Shown here one piece after another: positions 1 through 7,560 of a stretch of DNA of 59,861 bases (positions within the stretch are counted from its first letter, which is position 1; each line of letters begins with the position of its first letter). The stretch covers positions 1 to 59,861 of the forward strand of contig CAJCIC010000095.1 of the NCBI GenBank assembly GCA_903970185.1. The letters are read 5' to 3'. Both the position numbers and the translations under genes were made by a program. Source of the stretch: Gammaproteobacteria bacterium. Lineage in GTDB: Bacteria > Pseudomonadota > Gammaproteobacteria > Burkholderiales > Burkholderiaceae_D. The notes beneath the pieces are model-generated. The model had not been told where the DNA came from. It made no database searches and saw only the letters and a program-made list of their open reading frames with translations.

Positions 1-2
1 AT

Positions 3-239
3 GTGCAAGTCCTTCGATTGCTTTGGTGGAACCGAGTTACCGCCCGGACCGAGCGCCAGCGTCGGACGCTGGGGATGAAGATTTCCCACGAACGACGCCG
101 GCTGATTTTGGCTGGAGCGATTCCGGCTGAGTTGGCGGCACTTGAGGAAAGCTGGGACACGCGCCCGGCGTGTCCCAGATGCGGCAAGCGGCTAGGGGGG
201 TACACGGACTTTTGTAGAAAATCTGTCCGGCTGCTATAA
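3..239 (+). CDS. Possible C-terminal fragment of an unknown protein with a Cys-rich end
   Basis: An open frame of 78 codons begins with GTG at the very edge of the window, so it may continue upstream and be only the end of a longer protein. The tail carries CPRCG followed by one more Cys (DFCRK), like half a zinc ribbon, and the middle is rich in Arg, Glu and Ala. No family is recognised. It is the only plus-strand candidate in a region whose other genes are all on the minus strand. Coding status is uncertain. Confidence 0.25.
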   Translation: MQVLRLLWWNRVTARTERQRRTLGMKISHERRRLILAGAIPAELAALEESWDTRPACPRCGKRLGGYTDFCRKSVRLL

Positions 240-431
240 GTGATTGAAGTAATAACGAATTTCGATATATCTCAATTTACCGTGTGCCCGAGTGTCGGCG
301 GCCGGGATTTGCGTTTGGCTCTTCATCACCGGCCTACGGGTGTCGACCCCAAGCCGACCTTCGAGCTGCTGGGAAGCGGACTTTTAGATAGCATCGTCTC
401 GGCACCGCTTGAGATGCGAATGCAGTCCCGT
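240..431. other. Gap with no supported gene
   Basis: Short open frames cross this stretch but none has a convincing start, ribosome binding site or recognisable product. No clear promoter, terminator or repeat was seen. Confidence 0.4.
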
Positions 432-899
432 TTATGACGAGGATAGGCAAGCCTTAGCCGTCGCAACTTGTTCCGCGAAGTTACCGTAAATGTCCTCGTC
501 TGCTTCATATCGAGATTGAGACTTGGCGATGGCGTCGAGACAGGGCGATATGGAATCCATAATTTCAGTCACGCATCCAGGATCTCGCCTCTCGCGGTCC
601 TTAACTAGACTAATGAAAACGCTTGGCGAGTCGGAATCACCGGTTGACATATCTGATTGCAGGTAACCGATAAAGAACTGGATGTAATGCTGAAATACCT
701 TGCGGGGAACATATCTCAGCTCTTGGCCCCGCTCGATTGCGCTCCCTTCCTGAAATAAATGACAAAGCCCAGTCGCATCCAATTCCCTGACGGTGTCGCG
801 AAAGTATTCAGCTTCCTTATGCGCCAGCCAAGGATCATCCGTCGGGAGCACGATGGCCCCGGCTTCCCATTCTGAATCACTCAGTTCGTTCGGATGCAT
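432..899 (-). CDS. Hypothetical protein, 155 aa, acidic and soluble
   Basis: A soluble, acidic protein with no signal peptide, membrane segment or familiar motif. The sequence looks like real protein, with balanced composition and helix-like stretches such as the segment around RKVFQHYIQFFIGYL, but no family is recognised. The start is the ATG at 899; no strong Shine-Dalgarno sequence is visible before it. It is followed on the same strand by other small unknown genes of the accessory region, with wide spacers rather than operon-like spacing. Function unknown. Confidence 0.5.
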   Translation of the reverse strand: MHPNELSDSEWEAGAIVLPTDDPWLAHKEAEYFRDTVRELDATGLCHLFQEGSAIERGQELRYVPRKVFQHYIQFFIGYLQSDMSTGDSDSPSVFISLVKDRERRDPGCVTEIMDSISPCLDAIAKSQSRYEADEDIYGNFAEQVATAKACLSSS

Positions 900-1065
900 T
901 TTTCAAGTCTGAAAGCGGGCCGGTTTATGTCGAGTGGATTCACTGCTTTCTGCCCGATACCATTTTTGCATATGAATTGAAATTGTGCGTCGTGCCGTTT
1001 CTTTGTCTGAATCCGCGTTCTCTGGTTTCATAGAAAGGCAATTGCGGCGGCCAAGCTAAGACTGT

Positions 1066-1488
1066 TCATGACTTCGGTTGGCGGATTAGCTTTAGAGATG
1101 AGGTCTTCTGAAAGAATCGAGGTTGCAGCCAAAAGAGGAATACCGGAATGTACGAAAAGAGGAACGCAAAGAAGAATGCCGGAATGAAGAACCATTGCTC
1201 AAAGGCGGCGGCGGTGGCCCAGGTGGCGATACCTCCTGCTGGTCCAAAGAAAAGAAACGCTGCCAGATACTTACTCCAGTTCAGTCTTAGCCAAATGCCA
1301 GGCAGTGTTACGATTAGCAGGCCCAGCATGACAAAGCTGGGTAGCTGATTCGGAGCAAGCCAGATTCTTACCGTTTCAAATATGAGGCCGGCGGAGACAA
1401 GTATTTGCCCAGCTAGGAAGAAGACGGGAATCAACTGAGGAAGATCGCTCTCAGGCTTATTGGCAATCAAAGCGGTTCCTTCTTCCAT
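1066..1488 (-). CDS. Small integral membrane protein, 140 aa, unknown
   Basis: About four hydrophobic segments (roughly residues 20-40, 48-65, 73-95 and 100-120) predict an inner-membrane protein with short loops. The ATG at 1488 is preferred over a TTG three codons upstream. The C-terminus is basic (SLKLIRQPKS). The next minus-strand gene upstream (1541-1993) also encodes a small multi-pass membrane protein, so the two may be functionally linked or just neighbouring cargo. No family recognised. Confidence 0.55.
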   Translation of the reverse strand: MEEGTALIANKPESDLPQLIPVFFLAGQILVSAGLIFETVRIWLAPNQLPSFVMLGLLIVTLPGIWLRLNWSKYLAAFLFFGPAGGIATWATAAAFEQWFFIPAFFFAFLFSYIPVFLFWLQPRFFQKTSSLKLIRQPKS

Positions 1489-1508
1489 AGGTCTCAACGT
1501 CTGGTTTC

Positions 1509-1542
1509 AAACGACCTTACTGGCCGAATGCTCGCCTTCGTT
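1509..1542 (-). repeat. Degenerate palindromic repeat, copy 1
   Basis: On the minus strand the core reads TTCGGCCAGTAAGGTCGTTTG. Short outer arms AACGA and TCGTT bracket it. The copy lies right after the stop codon of the 150-aa membrane protein. It resembles copies 2-6 in core TCGGCCA and in position after a minus-strand gene. Confidence 0.4.
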
Positions 1543-1993
1543 ATTTTGCGTAGTCTTCTTGACCCAACCTGCTGCTTTCATCTTTAGTGATTTGCACCCC
1601 AGGACGAAATCGCATGAAAATCTGGCAAGAGTAAATGTAGAGACAGCTTAGCAAGCAGGAAGCGTCGATCATCCCGGCCGGAATAAGGAATGCATTTAAA
1701 GGCCTTCCATCGTCAAAGTCTGGGCTGGGCATCAACACAAACGTTGACATTGCCGCGATGAATAGCAGTGTAGTCACAGTCAGCACGTATGCCCAGTAGT
1801 GATATCGGGCGTGTCCCCAGGCCACGGACAGGACACCCGGCAAAATTAGTAAGCAGGCCCATAGCTTATCGTCGAAATAGAGAGTCGAAACCACGCGATA
1901 GCCGAGCCAAACGTCGAAGCCCACTAACCCAAGGCTAACCAACCTGAAAAGCGTTTTCTGCGTCTTGCGTAAGTAAGAGAACGTACTAGGCAT
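1541..1993 (-). CDS. Small integral membrane protein, 150 aa, unknown
   Basis: The protein starts MPSTFSYLRKTQ and has about four hydrophobic segments, including a Trp-rich one near LLILPGVLSVAWGHARYHYW. It probably sits in the inner membrane. The C-terminus is hydrophilic and charged. The gene begins at the ATG at 1993 and ends in a copy of a short dispersed repeat. It has no recognised family. Its AT content is higher than in the housekeeping genes to the right, as expected of accessory DNA. Confidence 0.55.
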   Translation of the reverse strand: MPSTFSYLRKTQKTLFRLVSLGLVGFDVWLGYRVVSTLYFDDKLWACLLILPGVLSVAWGHARYHYWAYVLTVTTLLFIAAMSTFVLMPSPDFDDGRPLNAFLIPAGMIDASCLLSCLYIYSCQIFMRFRPGVQITKDESSRLGQEDYAK

Positions 1994-2067
1994 CGCACTA
2001 GCCTTTTCTGTCGGTTTGACCGTAAACTATCACTTCACCCTAAGAATAAATTGCCGTCCTCTCGAGG

Positions 2068-2124
2068 CTCGAACGTCGCATTAGTGGACGCAATCTCTAC
2101 CGCCCGCTGTTGGCCGACAGCCGC
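2068..2124 (-). repeat. Degenerate palindromic repeat, copy 2
   Basis: The minus-strand core GTCGGCCAACAGCGGGCGG contains a small hairpin (GCTGT, loop TGGCCG, ACAGC on the plus strand, 2106-2121). It ends about 50 bases later in GACGTTCGAG. The copy abuts the stop codon of the 130-aa gene. Confidence 0.45.
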
Positions 2125-2516
2125 TAATTGATTATCGGCCCTGGATGATCTTCCAGGAACTGTCTGGTGTCATTTAATTCCCGCATCTCCGCTTCGGTGA
2201 GTTGCCGAAAGGGAATCCACAGGCTCTCAACACCTGGATAGCGCCGCTCCATGCTTGCCTGCGCTTCCAAAATTGTGTCGTAGCCCCCGGCTCCGAGGAC
2301 CCGCCAGTCTTTATCGCAGTAGAAAAGCAAGACACAGCCATCTTCAATATTTTGAGCAATTACCAGGCAAGGTACCGGATCAAGTGTGACGCTACCCACG
2401 ATGATGCAGCCTCGACCGGTGTACCTCACCGTGTTATCTAGGCGTGCAAAAAAACGGACCACCGCACAATCTAGGACTGCTGGAGGCTCATCGGCAATTT
2501 CGGGGTTAGATCTCAT
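2124..2516 (-). CDS. Hypothetical protein, 130 aa
   Basis: A soluble protein of mixed alpha/beta character. A run of beta-like segments (GCIIVGSVTLD, CLVIAQN, CVLLFYCD) precedes a helical C-terminus with QLTEAEMREL. The end, FLEDHPGPIIN, runs straight into a repeat copy. The ATG at 2516 is preferred to a TTG two codons earlier. No catalytic motif or signal peptide is visible and no named family is recognised. Its beta-rich N-terminal two thirds could be a small binding or immunity-like fold, but that is only a guess. Confidence 0.5.
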   Translation of the reverse strand: MRSNPEIADEPPAVLDCAVVRFFARLDNTVRYTGRGCIIVGSVTLDPVPCLVIAQNIEDGCVLLFYCDKDWRVLGAGGYDTILEAQASMERRYPGVESLWIPFRQLTEAEMRELNDTRQFLEDHPGPIIN

Positions 2517-2539
2517 TCTCAAATCCTGAAACGCTTACA

Positions 2540-2590
2540 ACGGCCGGTTACGGTCATCCCAATCGAGGAGCCGCTTCTGGCCGATAGCGC
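2540..2590 (-). repeat. Degenerate palindromic repeat, copy 3
   Basis: The best conserved core: minus-strand ATCGGCCAGAAGCGG at 2571-2585, with CGCT and AGCG arms around TGGCCGA on the plus strand. It lies between the 315-aa and 130-aa genes. Confidence 0.5.
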
Positions 2591-2708
2591 GCCATCACTT
2601 GCATGCTGCCACAGCCCTTGAGTGCTGTCATGGACGACTCAACTCGAAAGTGCGCCGCTCGTCGGAGTAGAAATTGGCAATTTCATCTTCAGGAATGGAT
2701 CGTCCCGC

Positions 2709-3656
2709 TTACGGCGTTGGAAGCGCCGGGGCCGGTCCAGAGCGAAAATATCGTGCAACGACGAAGGCAACACCCAACGGAAGTGACATCGAAATTACTA
2801 TCGGCAGAATAACCGCTATCAGGTCTGGGATGCCGAACCCTGCGAGGGAGATCAGCATTGCCGTGCTTACAAACCACAAGACCACGCTGCACCCGAACAT
2901 GAGCGCGTAACCGATCACAGTAGATAGAACGAAGAACAATAGTTTTCGGGTGAGGCGGTTTCGAAGAAAAGCGAGAACCGCTGAGGTTACGATGACGGGC
3001 CATAGAATCGCTAGGCCGCTCAATAAATACTCAACTGGGCTGGGCGAAGTCTCGGAAAATCGATTAAGCCGGGGTTTATCGCCCTTGTCTATCTCTGCAA
3101 CCCAGCCGTCTATTTTTCCGTCATTCATTTTCCAAAAGCGCTTAATCTCCAAAAGATACGACCTTACGGCGTCGGACTTCCCTCGCTGCAATAGCTCGTC
3201 CGCGAGGTCGAGGTCAGGTCCGAAGGTATCCAATTGAGGGGATCCAGGGCTTTCTCCAGCCTTGCGTAAATCATCTATAGCTCCGTCCAGATCGCCTTGG
3301 TTCAAGCTGATTTGTCCAAGTATGGAATAGGATTCGTGGATGGCGTTGCCATAATTCCAGTTACACCGATATGCCTTAGCTAGATTAAGGTTTTCATTCG
3401 CCAATTCCTTAGCCTTATCAAATTCACCGCCCTTGTACGCCGCTGCGAGTTCATCGCCCACGGCGTAAAAGCGTTGCAACCGCGCGCTTGTGTCTTGTTT
3501 CTCAGGGTTCCATGAGAATTCCGAACCCTTCGCACACTTGTCGCACTGCAATTCGCTTCCGCACGATGCCCAAGTTGGAGAAAAAATTACTGAGAGGGCG
3601 ACTAAAATAAGTAGCCTTCGGATATGGCGAAGTTCTCGCGATTCTCCCGGCATCAT
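2709..3656 (-). CDS. Secreted-domain membrane protein with TPR-like helices, 315 aa
   Basis: An N-terminal hydrophobic stretch (about residues 13-30) serves as signal peptide or anchor. Next comes a periplasmic part with CGSELQCDKC and helix pairs resembling tetratricopeptide repeats (around ELAAAYKGGEFDKAKELANE and SLNQGDLDGAIDDLRKAGE). Three or four transmembrane segments follow from about residue 210 to 305. The layout suggests a periplasmic helical domain tethered by a C-terminal membrane bundle. The start may be either of two consecutive ATG codons at 3656 and 3653. No named family is recognised. Confidence 0.55.
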   Translation of the reverse strand: MMPGESRELRHIRRLLILVALSVIFSPTWASCGSELQCDKCAKGSEFSWNPEKQDTSARLQRFYAVGDELAAAYKGGEFDKAKELANENLNLAKAYRCNWNYGNAIHESYSILGQISLNQGDLDGAIDDLRKAGESPGSPQLDTFGPDLDLADELLQRGKSDAVRSYLLEIKRFWKMNDGKIDGWVAEIDKGDKPRLNRFSETSPSPVEYLLSGLAILWPVIVTSAVLAFLRNRLTRKLLFFVLSTVIGYALMFGCSVVLWFVSTAMLISLAGFGIPDLIAVILPIVISMSLPLGVAFVVARYFRSGPAPALPTP

Positions 3657-3713
3657 CAGTCTCCAAATCCACCAATGCTTATTCTATTGTCTTTGCCTCT
3701 GACCGCCGCCGCC

Positions 3714-3768
3714 CCGAACGACCCCTTCAGGGCGAGTTCCTGACCGGCTGTTCTTGGCCGATTGCGGT
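3714..3768 (-). repeat. Degenerate palindromic repeat, copy 4
   Basis: Minus-strand core ATCGGCCAAGAACAGCCGGTC at 3742-3762, ending in GTCGTTCGGGG at about 3714-3724. It lies about 45 bases downstream of the antitoxin gene. Confidence 0.45.
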
Positions 3769-3807
3769 AGCCCATCTACAGTTTCAATCCGCAACTGCTC
3801 GGCTGAG

Positions 3808-4131
3808 TCAGACTGGTTCCGCGTGCAGTCTCACGCCCAACGCCTTAGCCACCTTCAAGATGGTTGCAAAGCTTGGATTACCGTTCTCGCCGAGAGCCTT
3901 ATATAAGCTTTCGCGGCTCAAGCCTGCGTCCCGCGCAACTTGGGACATTCCACGAGCGCGCGCAATATCGCCTAATGCCCTGGCAATCCCCGCCCCGTCC
4001 TCAGGAGCATCGGTAAGCCAAGCATCGAGATAGGCGGCCATTTCCTCTGGGGTGCGCAGCTGTTCAGCCACATCGTAGCTGACCGTCTTCGTCTTTGCCT
4101 TAGATGCTGAACCCTTGACCGACTTTGACAT
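3808..4131 (-). CDS. HigA-like antitoxin with HTH domain, 107 aa
   Basis: The protein matches the 'probable addiction module antidote' type of antitoxin. A short N-terminal toxin-binding part holds LRTPEEMAAYLDAWL, and a Cro/CI-like helix-turn-helix lies at about residues 55-100 (RARGMSQVARDAGLSRESLY, then NPSFATILKVAKALG). It follows its toxin by 9 bases, with GGAA upstream of its ATG as ribosome binding site, so the pair is translated from one mRNA. By family knowledge it should neutralise the toxin and, through the HTH, repress the promoter. A 16-bp palindrome in that promoter (4440-4455) is the obvious candidate operator. Confidence 0.85.
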   Translation of the reverse strand: MSKSVKGSASKAKTKTVSYDVAEQLRTPEEMAAYLDAWLTDAPEDGAGIARALGDIARARGMSQVARDAGLSRESLYKALGENGNPSFATILKVAKALGVRLHAEPV

Positions 4132-4140
4132 TTGGATTTC

Positions 4141-4431
4141 CTATTCGAGATTCTTGGCAAGAGCGATGGCTAACTTGATGTCCTTTTGCTGCGAAGATTT
4201 ATCGCCACCGATCAATAGCACAATAAATTCACCGGCCCTTTCTGTGTAGTAGACGCGATAACCAGGCCCGATGTCGATTTTCAGTTCGCAAACGCCCCCA
4301 GTCAGGACACGGTACTGACCGGGATTACCGTGCACGAGGCGATCGACACGGACTTGGATGCGCGCGCGAACCATGCGGTCTTTGAGCGCATTAATCCAAT
4401 CGCGATACTCCAACGTAGTCTTGACCCGCAT
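4141..4431 (-). CDS. HigB/RelE-type toxin, 96 aa
   Basis: A small basic protein of the RelE/ParE superfamily, 'addiction module killer' type. Features seen are an N-terminal WINALKDRMVRARI helix, GNPGQYRVLTGGVCELKIDIGPGY, then the strand RVYY and a C-terminal helix after LLIGGDKSSQQKDI. Relatives act on mRNA at the ribosome. The start is set at the ATG at 4431 because the family begins with this kind of sequence and because a strong promoter ends only six bases upstream; the open frame continues upstream but that part is not family-like. Toxin-before-antitoxin order is typical of HigBA. Confidence 0.85.
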   Translation of the reverse strand: MRVKTTLEYRDWINALKDRMVRARIQVRVDRLVHGNPGQYRVLTGGVCELKIDIGPGYRVYYTERAGEFIVLLIGGDKSSQQKDIKLAIALAKNLE

Positions 4432-4464
4432 GGCTGATTGTATCCCATGGGATACGAATGTCAA
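4431..4464 (-). promoter_or_regulatory. higBA promoter with embedded palindromic operator; predicted leaderless start
   Basis: On the minus strand the -35 TTGACA (4459-4464) and -10 TACAAT (4437-4442) are separated by 16 bp. The perfect 16-bp palindrome GTATCCCATGGGATAC (4440-4455) fills the spacer and overlaps the -10, where a bound repressor would block RNA polymerase. The A of the toxin ATG lies six bases past the -10, where transcription should begin, so the mRNA would have little or no 5' leader. Confidence 0.75.
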
Positions 4465-4630
4465 GACGGAAACAAATTTGCTTTTCTGCCCAAACTGCAC
4501 GGATTGGCTGCGGAGCGGGTGATTGCCCTTGTTCACTCGCGATACAAGCTGATGCGTGGCATAAAGCCACCAGGAACGCTGATGAAAAGACGAATTGGCG
4601 CAATTGCTTCTCCAGGTCAAAAAATATTTA

Positions 4631-4686
4631 GCAACGGCCCTCAGATCACACGCCGAACAAGAGGAACTGCTGGCCGATTACCTGCC
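4631..4686 (-). repeat. Degenerate palindromic repeat, copy 5
   Basis: Minus-strand core ATCGGCCAGCAGTTCC at 4663-4678, about 20 bases past the stop of the 254-aa membrane protein. A second TGGCCGAT occurs at 4701-4708 inside the last codons of that gene. Confidence 0.35.
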
Positions 4687-4696
4687 GTACTGTGAG

Positions 4697-5461
4697 TTAT
4701 TGGCCGATGAGCTTTAGCGAAAACTCTTTCCATGCGGGGCTGTGTAGCAACGACAGGCCCGTGACTTGACATGCGAGGGCAAATAGAAACCCTGCAAGGT
4801 ATTCCGGATAGAGGCGCCGGGCCGTAACAAGGTCGTAAACCCCTAGGCCGAGCATGAGCAGGTCGGGTCCGACAAATATACCCGCGAATTCCCTCCAGAA
4901 AGGATCCCCGAGTGGGATCGCGAGTCCCAGCCCGTAGGCCAGCGGGCCATTTAGTGCACGAGCAAAGCCAGGAGTGCTGAGATATATCAGGCCAAGTAGC
5001 ATCAAGCGCTTATGGATGGCGGGTGTGCGTCGCATAAGCAGTGCTGCACTCGTGAATACAGCAAACGCAAATATATTGATCAGCTCGACAGACAAAAACT
5101 CGGGTGTGACGCCCCCTGCTGCAAATTTCGCGTTGGCAACAATCAGGGCAGTCGCTGGACCGAGGACGACCATCACTACTGCGAGTGCCGCTCCAGCTAC
5201 ACCCAGTTTTTTGTGCAAATCCAGTTGCCTTGAACGGATCAAAGCGACCTGCGCAGTGAATAGGATCAGCCAGCCGACAAAAATCAACGCATGTACGTGG
5301 ACGATAAGCGGGTAGTCCAGCCCATGCCGGCTGATGTGCACGAAGCTATCGAGTCCGAAGCCCGAGGCGATGGCGAGCCAGACAATGCCGACAAATACAA
5401 GGAACGCATTTCGACCATCACCAGACAAACGCTTCGTGTTCTCGGGTAAGACAGCGCTCAT
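4697..5461 (-). CDS. Seven-helix membrane protein, 254 aa, unknown
   Basis: About seven hydrophobic segments are visible (near residues 18-38, 52-72, 84-108, 122-142, 150-170, 190-212 and 222-240). Histidines in or near the membrane (DSFVHISRHGLDYPLIVHVHALIF) and LDLHKKLG are reminiscent of small membrane proteins that may bind heme or metal, but no family can be named with confidence. A GGGG-rich ribosome binding site precedes the ATG at 5461. Probably an inner-membrane protein of unknown role. Confidence 0.65.
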   Translation of the reverse strand: MSAVLPENTKRLSGDGRNAFLVFVGIVWLAIASGFGLDSFVHISRHGLDYPLIVHVHALIFVGWLILFTAQVALIRSRQLDLHKKLGVAGAALAVVMVVLGPATALIVANAKFAAGGVTPEFLSVELINIFAFAVFTSAALLMRRTPAIHKRLMLLGLIYLSTPGFARALNGPLAYGLGLAIPLGDPFWREFAGIFVGPDLLMLGLGVYDLVTARRLYPEYLAGFLFALACQVTGLSLLHSPAWKEFSLKLIGQ

Positions 5462-5640
5462 GGAAATCCCCTTTTCTTGAGTTTCTTGTACCTGCCAACG
5501 GTGCCATCGCGCACGTCGCTTGGCCGATGACCCTTCAACGTCACATGAAGACTGCTATCGAGTCCTTTCCCGACCATCCGCAGCTGGCGGGCCTCCGTGA
5601 TCATGATCCATACGGGCTCCCTGTAGAGATGCGCGCTCAC
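5458..5640 (-). CDS. Doubtful small ORF, 60 aa
   Basis: The open frame starts with GTG four bases after the MmcQ stop and overlaps the next start by ATGA, which favours coding. Against this, it contains a copy of the dispersed repeat core (minus-strand ATCGGCCAAGCGACG, about 5512-5527), which elsewhere lies in spacers, and the product is unlike any known family. It may be a non-coding spacer. Confidence 0.2.
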   Translation of the reverse strand: MSAHLYREPVWIMITEARQLRMVGKGLDSSLHVTLKGHRPSDVRDGTVGRYKKLKKRGFP

Positions 5641-5644
5641 AACT

Positions 5645-6037
5645 CTAGCGCTTGACTTCCTTTCGACCGCCCTTGGCGCTCGGGCTTTGCTCGACCTGCT
5701 GTGCCCTATCGGATGACACGAGCCCTTTTGGGGCTTTGCGCGACCAGGCCAGCTGCAGGATCTCAGATACGTCGACTTGTTTCGCCCGCGCGAGGATGAT
5801 GCGCACGCCGCGCGCCTTGGCGCCCCAGAACAGCTTCTCGACGCACTCGGGATACATCATGAGGGTAGTCTCAAGGTCCGTGTCCGCCAAAAAAACATTC
5901 AGAAAATCGCCTTCGGCAGACAGCGTTGCGAAGAGTTTGCCGCGAACGGCAAACGCCGTCATGGTGAAGTGCGGCGCATGGGTTGTCTCGGGCAATGACA
6001 GTGCCGCCTGTCGAGCCTTTGCACCACTCACGCTCAT
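5645..6037 (-). CDS. MmcQ/YjbR family protein, 130 aa
   Basis: A small cytoplasmic protein of the MmcQ/YjbR (DUF419) family, a double-wing fold often considered DNA-binding. Visible hallmarks are the N-terminal LSLPETTHAPHFTMTAFAVRGKLFATL and, later, a WGAKARGVRIIL segment followed by a C-terminal helix ending in LAWSRKAPK. The start at 6037 gives an ATGA overlap with the preceding TPR gene, so the two are probably co-translated. The open frame extends further upstream but that part is not family-like. The lysine-rich tail (GGRKEVKR) is longer than needed for the fold. Confidence 0.75.
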   Translation of the reverse strand: MSVSGAKARQAALSLPETTHAPHFTMTAFAVRGKLFATLSAEGDFLNVFLADTDLETTLMMYPECVEKLFWGAKARGVRIILARAKQVDVSEILQLAWSRKAPKGLVSSDRAQQVEQSPSAKGGRKEVKR

Positions 6038-6786
6038 GCCGAGGGTGCCGAGGCAATCGCGTCGTCGACGCGCTTGAAAAGCGGACGGTTGAGCGATCGC
6101 GAATGGCTGTTCCACTGCGACCACGATTTTTCCAGTTCTTCGCGAAGGCGCCTGGCGGTCGCCAGATCCCCCGATTTCGCAGCCCAGATAGCGTACTCGG
6201 CGCGCACTTCGATGCCGCCAAAGCGCGTTTCGGCCTGGCGCAATTCATTGCCGGCTTCGGCCATGTTTCCGCTTGCCGCAAGCGCCTGCGCAAGGGTAAT
6301 GGCGAGCGCTTCCTGGCGAAACTCGGCATCGCTACTCCTGATCTCGTAGAGCAAGGCGACGGCGTCCTGCGCCTGACCATTTTTCAGTTTTGCCCGGGCA
6401 GCCAGGAGCCGGATCTCGGGATCCTTGCCAAACGGTCCGGCAAGGCATAGATCGAACTGCTCGCATGCGGCAGCGGTGTCGCCCGATTCCAGAAGGGCAT
6501 TGGCCAGTCGCAGGCGATTTTGCGCCGTGGGCGTCATCTCGAGTGCGTCGCGCGCAGCGCGCAAATCGCGCGAGGGGTCAAGCGCGCGGGAGGCCACGGT
6601 TGTCACCTTCGACACGCGCGTGCCGACCTGCAGATCGGGCAGGTATTCGACAACGAAATAGACAATGCTGCCAAGAAGCGGGAACGAGAACAGGATAAAC
6701 AGCCAGAAAATCTGGCGTCCGGTGCGCAAGCAGTGAATGGCGAAAAAAATCGCCACGATAATGTGCAGCCCGATCCCGAAAATCAT
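6034..6786 (-). CDS. Membrane-anchored tetratricopeptide repeat protein, 250 aa
   Basis: The N-terminus (residues 1-50) holds two hydrophobic helices with the pattern of the PLDc_N membrane anchor (WLFILFSFPLLGSIVYFVVEYL). The remainder is a helical TPR-like array of about residues 75-235 (ALEMTPTAQNRLRLANALLE, LRQAETRFGGIEVRAEYAIW). Such proteins are generally inner-membrane scaffolds with the repeats in solution. It overlaps the MmcQ gene by four bases. Specific partner unknown. Confidence 0.7.
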   Translation of the reverse strand: MIFGIGLHIIVAIFFAIHCLRTGRQIFWLFILFSFPLLGSIVYFVVEYLPDLQVGTRVSKVTTVASRALDPSRDLRAARDALEMTPTAQNRLRLANALLESGDTAAACEQFDLCLAGPFGKDPEIRLLAARAKLKNGQAQDAVALLYEIRSSDAEFRQEALAITLAQALAASGNMAEAGNELRQAETRFGGIEVRAEYAIWAAKSGDLATARRLREELEKSWSQWNSHSRSLNRPLFKRVDDAIASAPSA

Positions 6787-6870
6787 CTTCTTCTCCTAGC
6801 CAGCGCGTATTTTCGCACGCCGCACGCAACGGCAAGTGCCTAGCGAACGGGTCGCCGCAAAGGATGCTGG

Positions 6871-7560
6871 CTAGTCGACCAGGCGATAGCCGATGCCGGC
6901 CTCGGTAATCAGGTGCACCGGCTGGGTCGGGTCGTCTTCGAGCTTGCTTCTGAGGTGGCTCATGTGAATGCGCACGAGGTAGCCCTGCTCGATGCGCCCG
7001 GGTCCCCAGACCCGTCGCAAAAGCTCGCCGTGGGTGAGTACCCGTCCGGCATTCTCGATCAGGGTCAGAAGAAGCTTGTACTCGATGGGGGTCAGATGCA
7101 CCAGTGCGCCGTTTTTTGAGACGCGCCTTGCCGGCGGGTCGACCTCGATTGCGCCGAACTTGAATGTCTCGGGCTGCTGGGCCATGCGGGCCAGGGTCAA
7201 GCGGCGTTTCACCACGCGCACACGGGCGAGCAATTCGGCGAGGCCGAAGGGCTTGCTCAGGTAGTCGTCAGCACCGGCATCCAGTGCGGCGACCTTGTCG
7301 CGCTCGAGATTGCGCGCTGATAAAACGATGACCGGGACCTGCGATTTCTGGCGCAGCGCGGATACAAAATTCACGCCGTCGCCATCGGGCAGGCCAAGAT
7401 CAAGCAGGATCAGGTCGGGCGTGATTTCGGCGGCTTGGCGCGTAGCACTTTGCATGCTCCCCGCCTCGTACACGCGCCAGCCTTCGCTTTCGAGGGTCTT
7501 GCGAACGAAGTGGCGGATCTCCGGTTCGTCTTCGACCACCAGCGCATTCCAGTTAGACAT
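6871..7560 (-). CDS. kdpE: KdpE response regulator
   Basis: An OmpR-class regulator of 229 aa. The receiver domain (about residues 5-118) has acidic residues near VVEDEPE and the phosphoacceptor Asp54 in DLILLDLGLPD. It ends with DDYLSKPF, where the conserved Lys lies. The winged-helix DNA-binding domain (about 130-228) includes HLTPIEYKLLLTLIENAGRV. KdpE activates the kdp operon when phosphorylated by KdpD. The ATG at 7560 overlaps the kdpD end by 8 bases, indicating coupled translation. It is the last gene of the operon. Confidence 0.95.
   Translation of the reverse strand: MSNWNALVVEDEPEIRHFVRKTLESEGWRVYEAGSMQSATRQAAEITPDLILLDLGLPDGDGVNFVSALRQKSQVPVIVLSARNLERDKVAALDAGADDYLSKPFGLAELLARVRVVKRRLTLARMAQQPETFKFGAIEVDPPARRVSKNGALVHLTPIEYKLLLTLIENAGRVLTHGELLRRVWGPGRIEQGYLVRIHMSHLRSKLEDDPTQPVHLITEAGIGYRLVD

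Noticed and set aside
1500..4700. Classical chromosomal integron cassette array
   Set aside because: The spacer repeats lack the GTTRRRY/RYYYAAC core sites and no integrase is present in the window. The resemblance is only in layout.
5458..5640. 60-aa ORF with tight spacing as a sure gene
   Set aside because: It contains a copy of the spacer repeat core and has no family likeness. Kept only as a doubtful entry.
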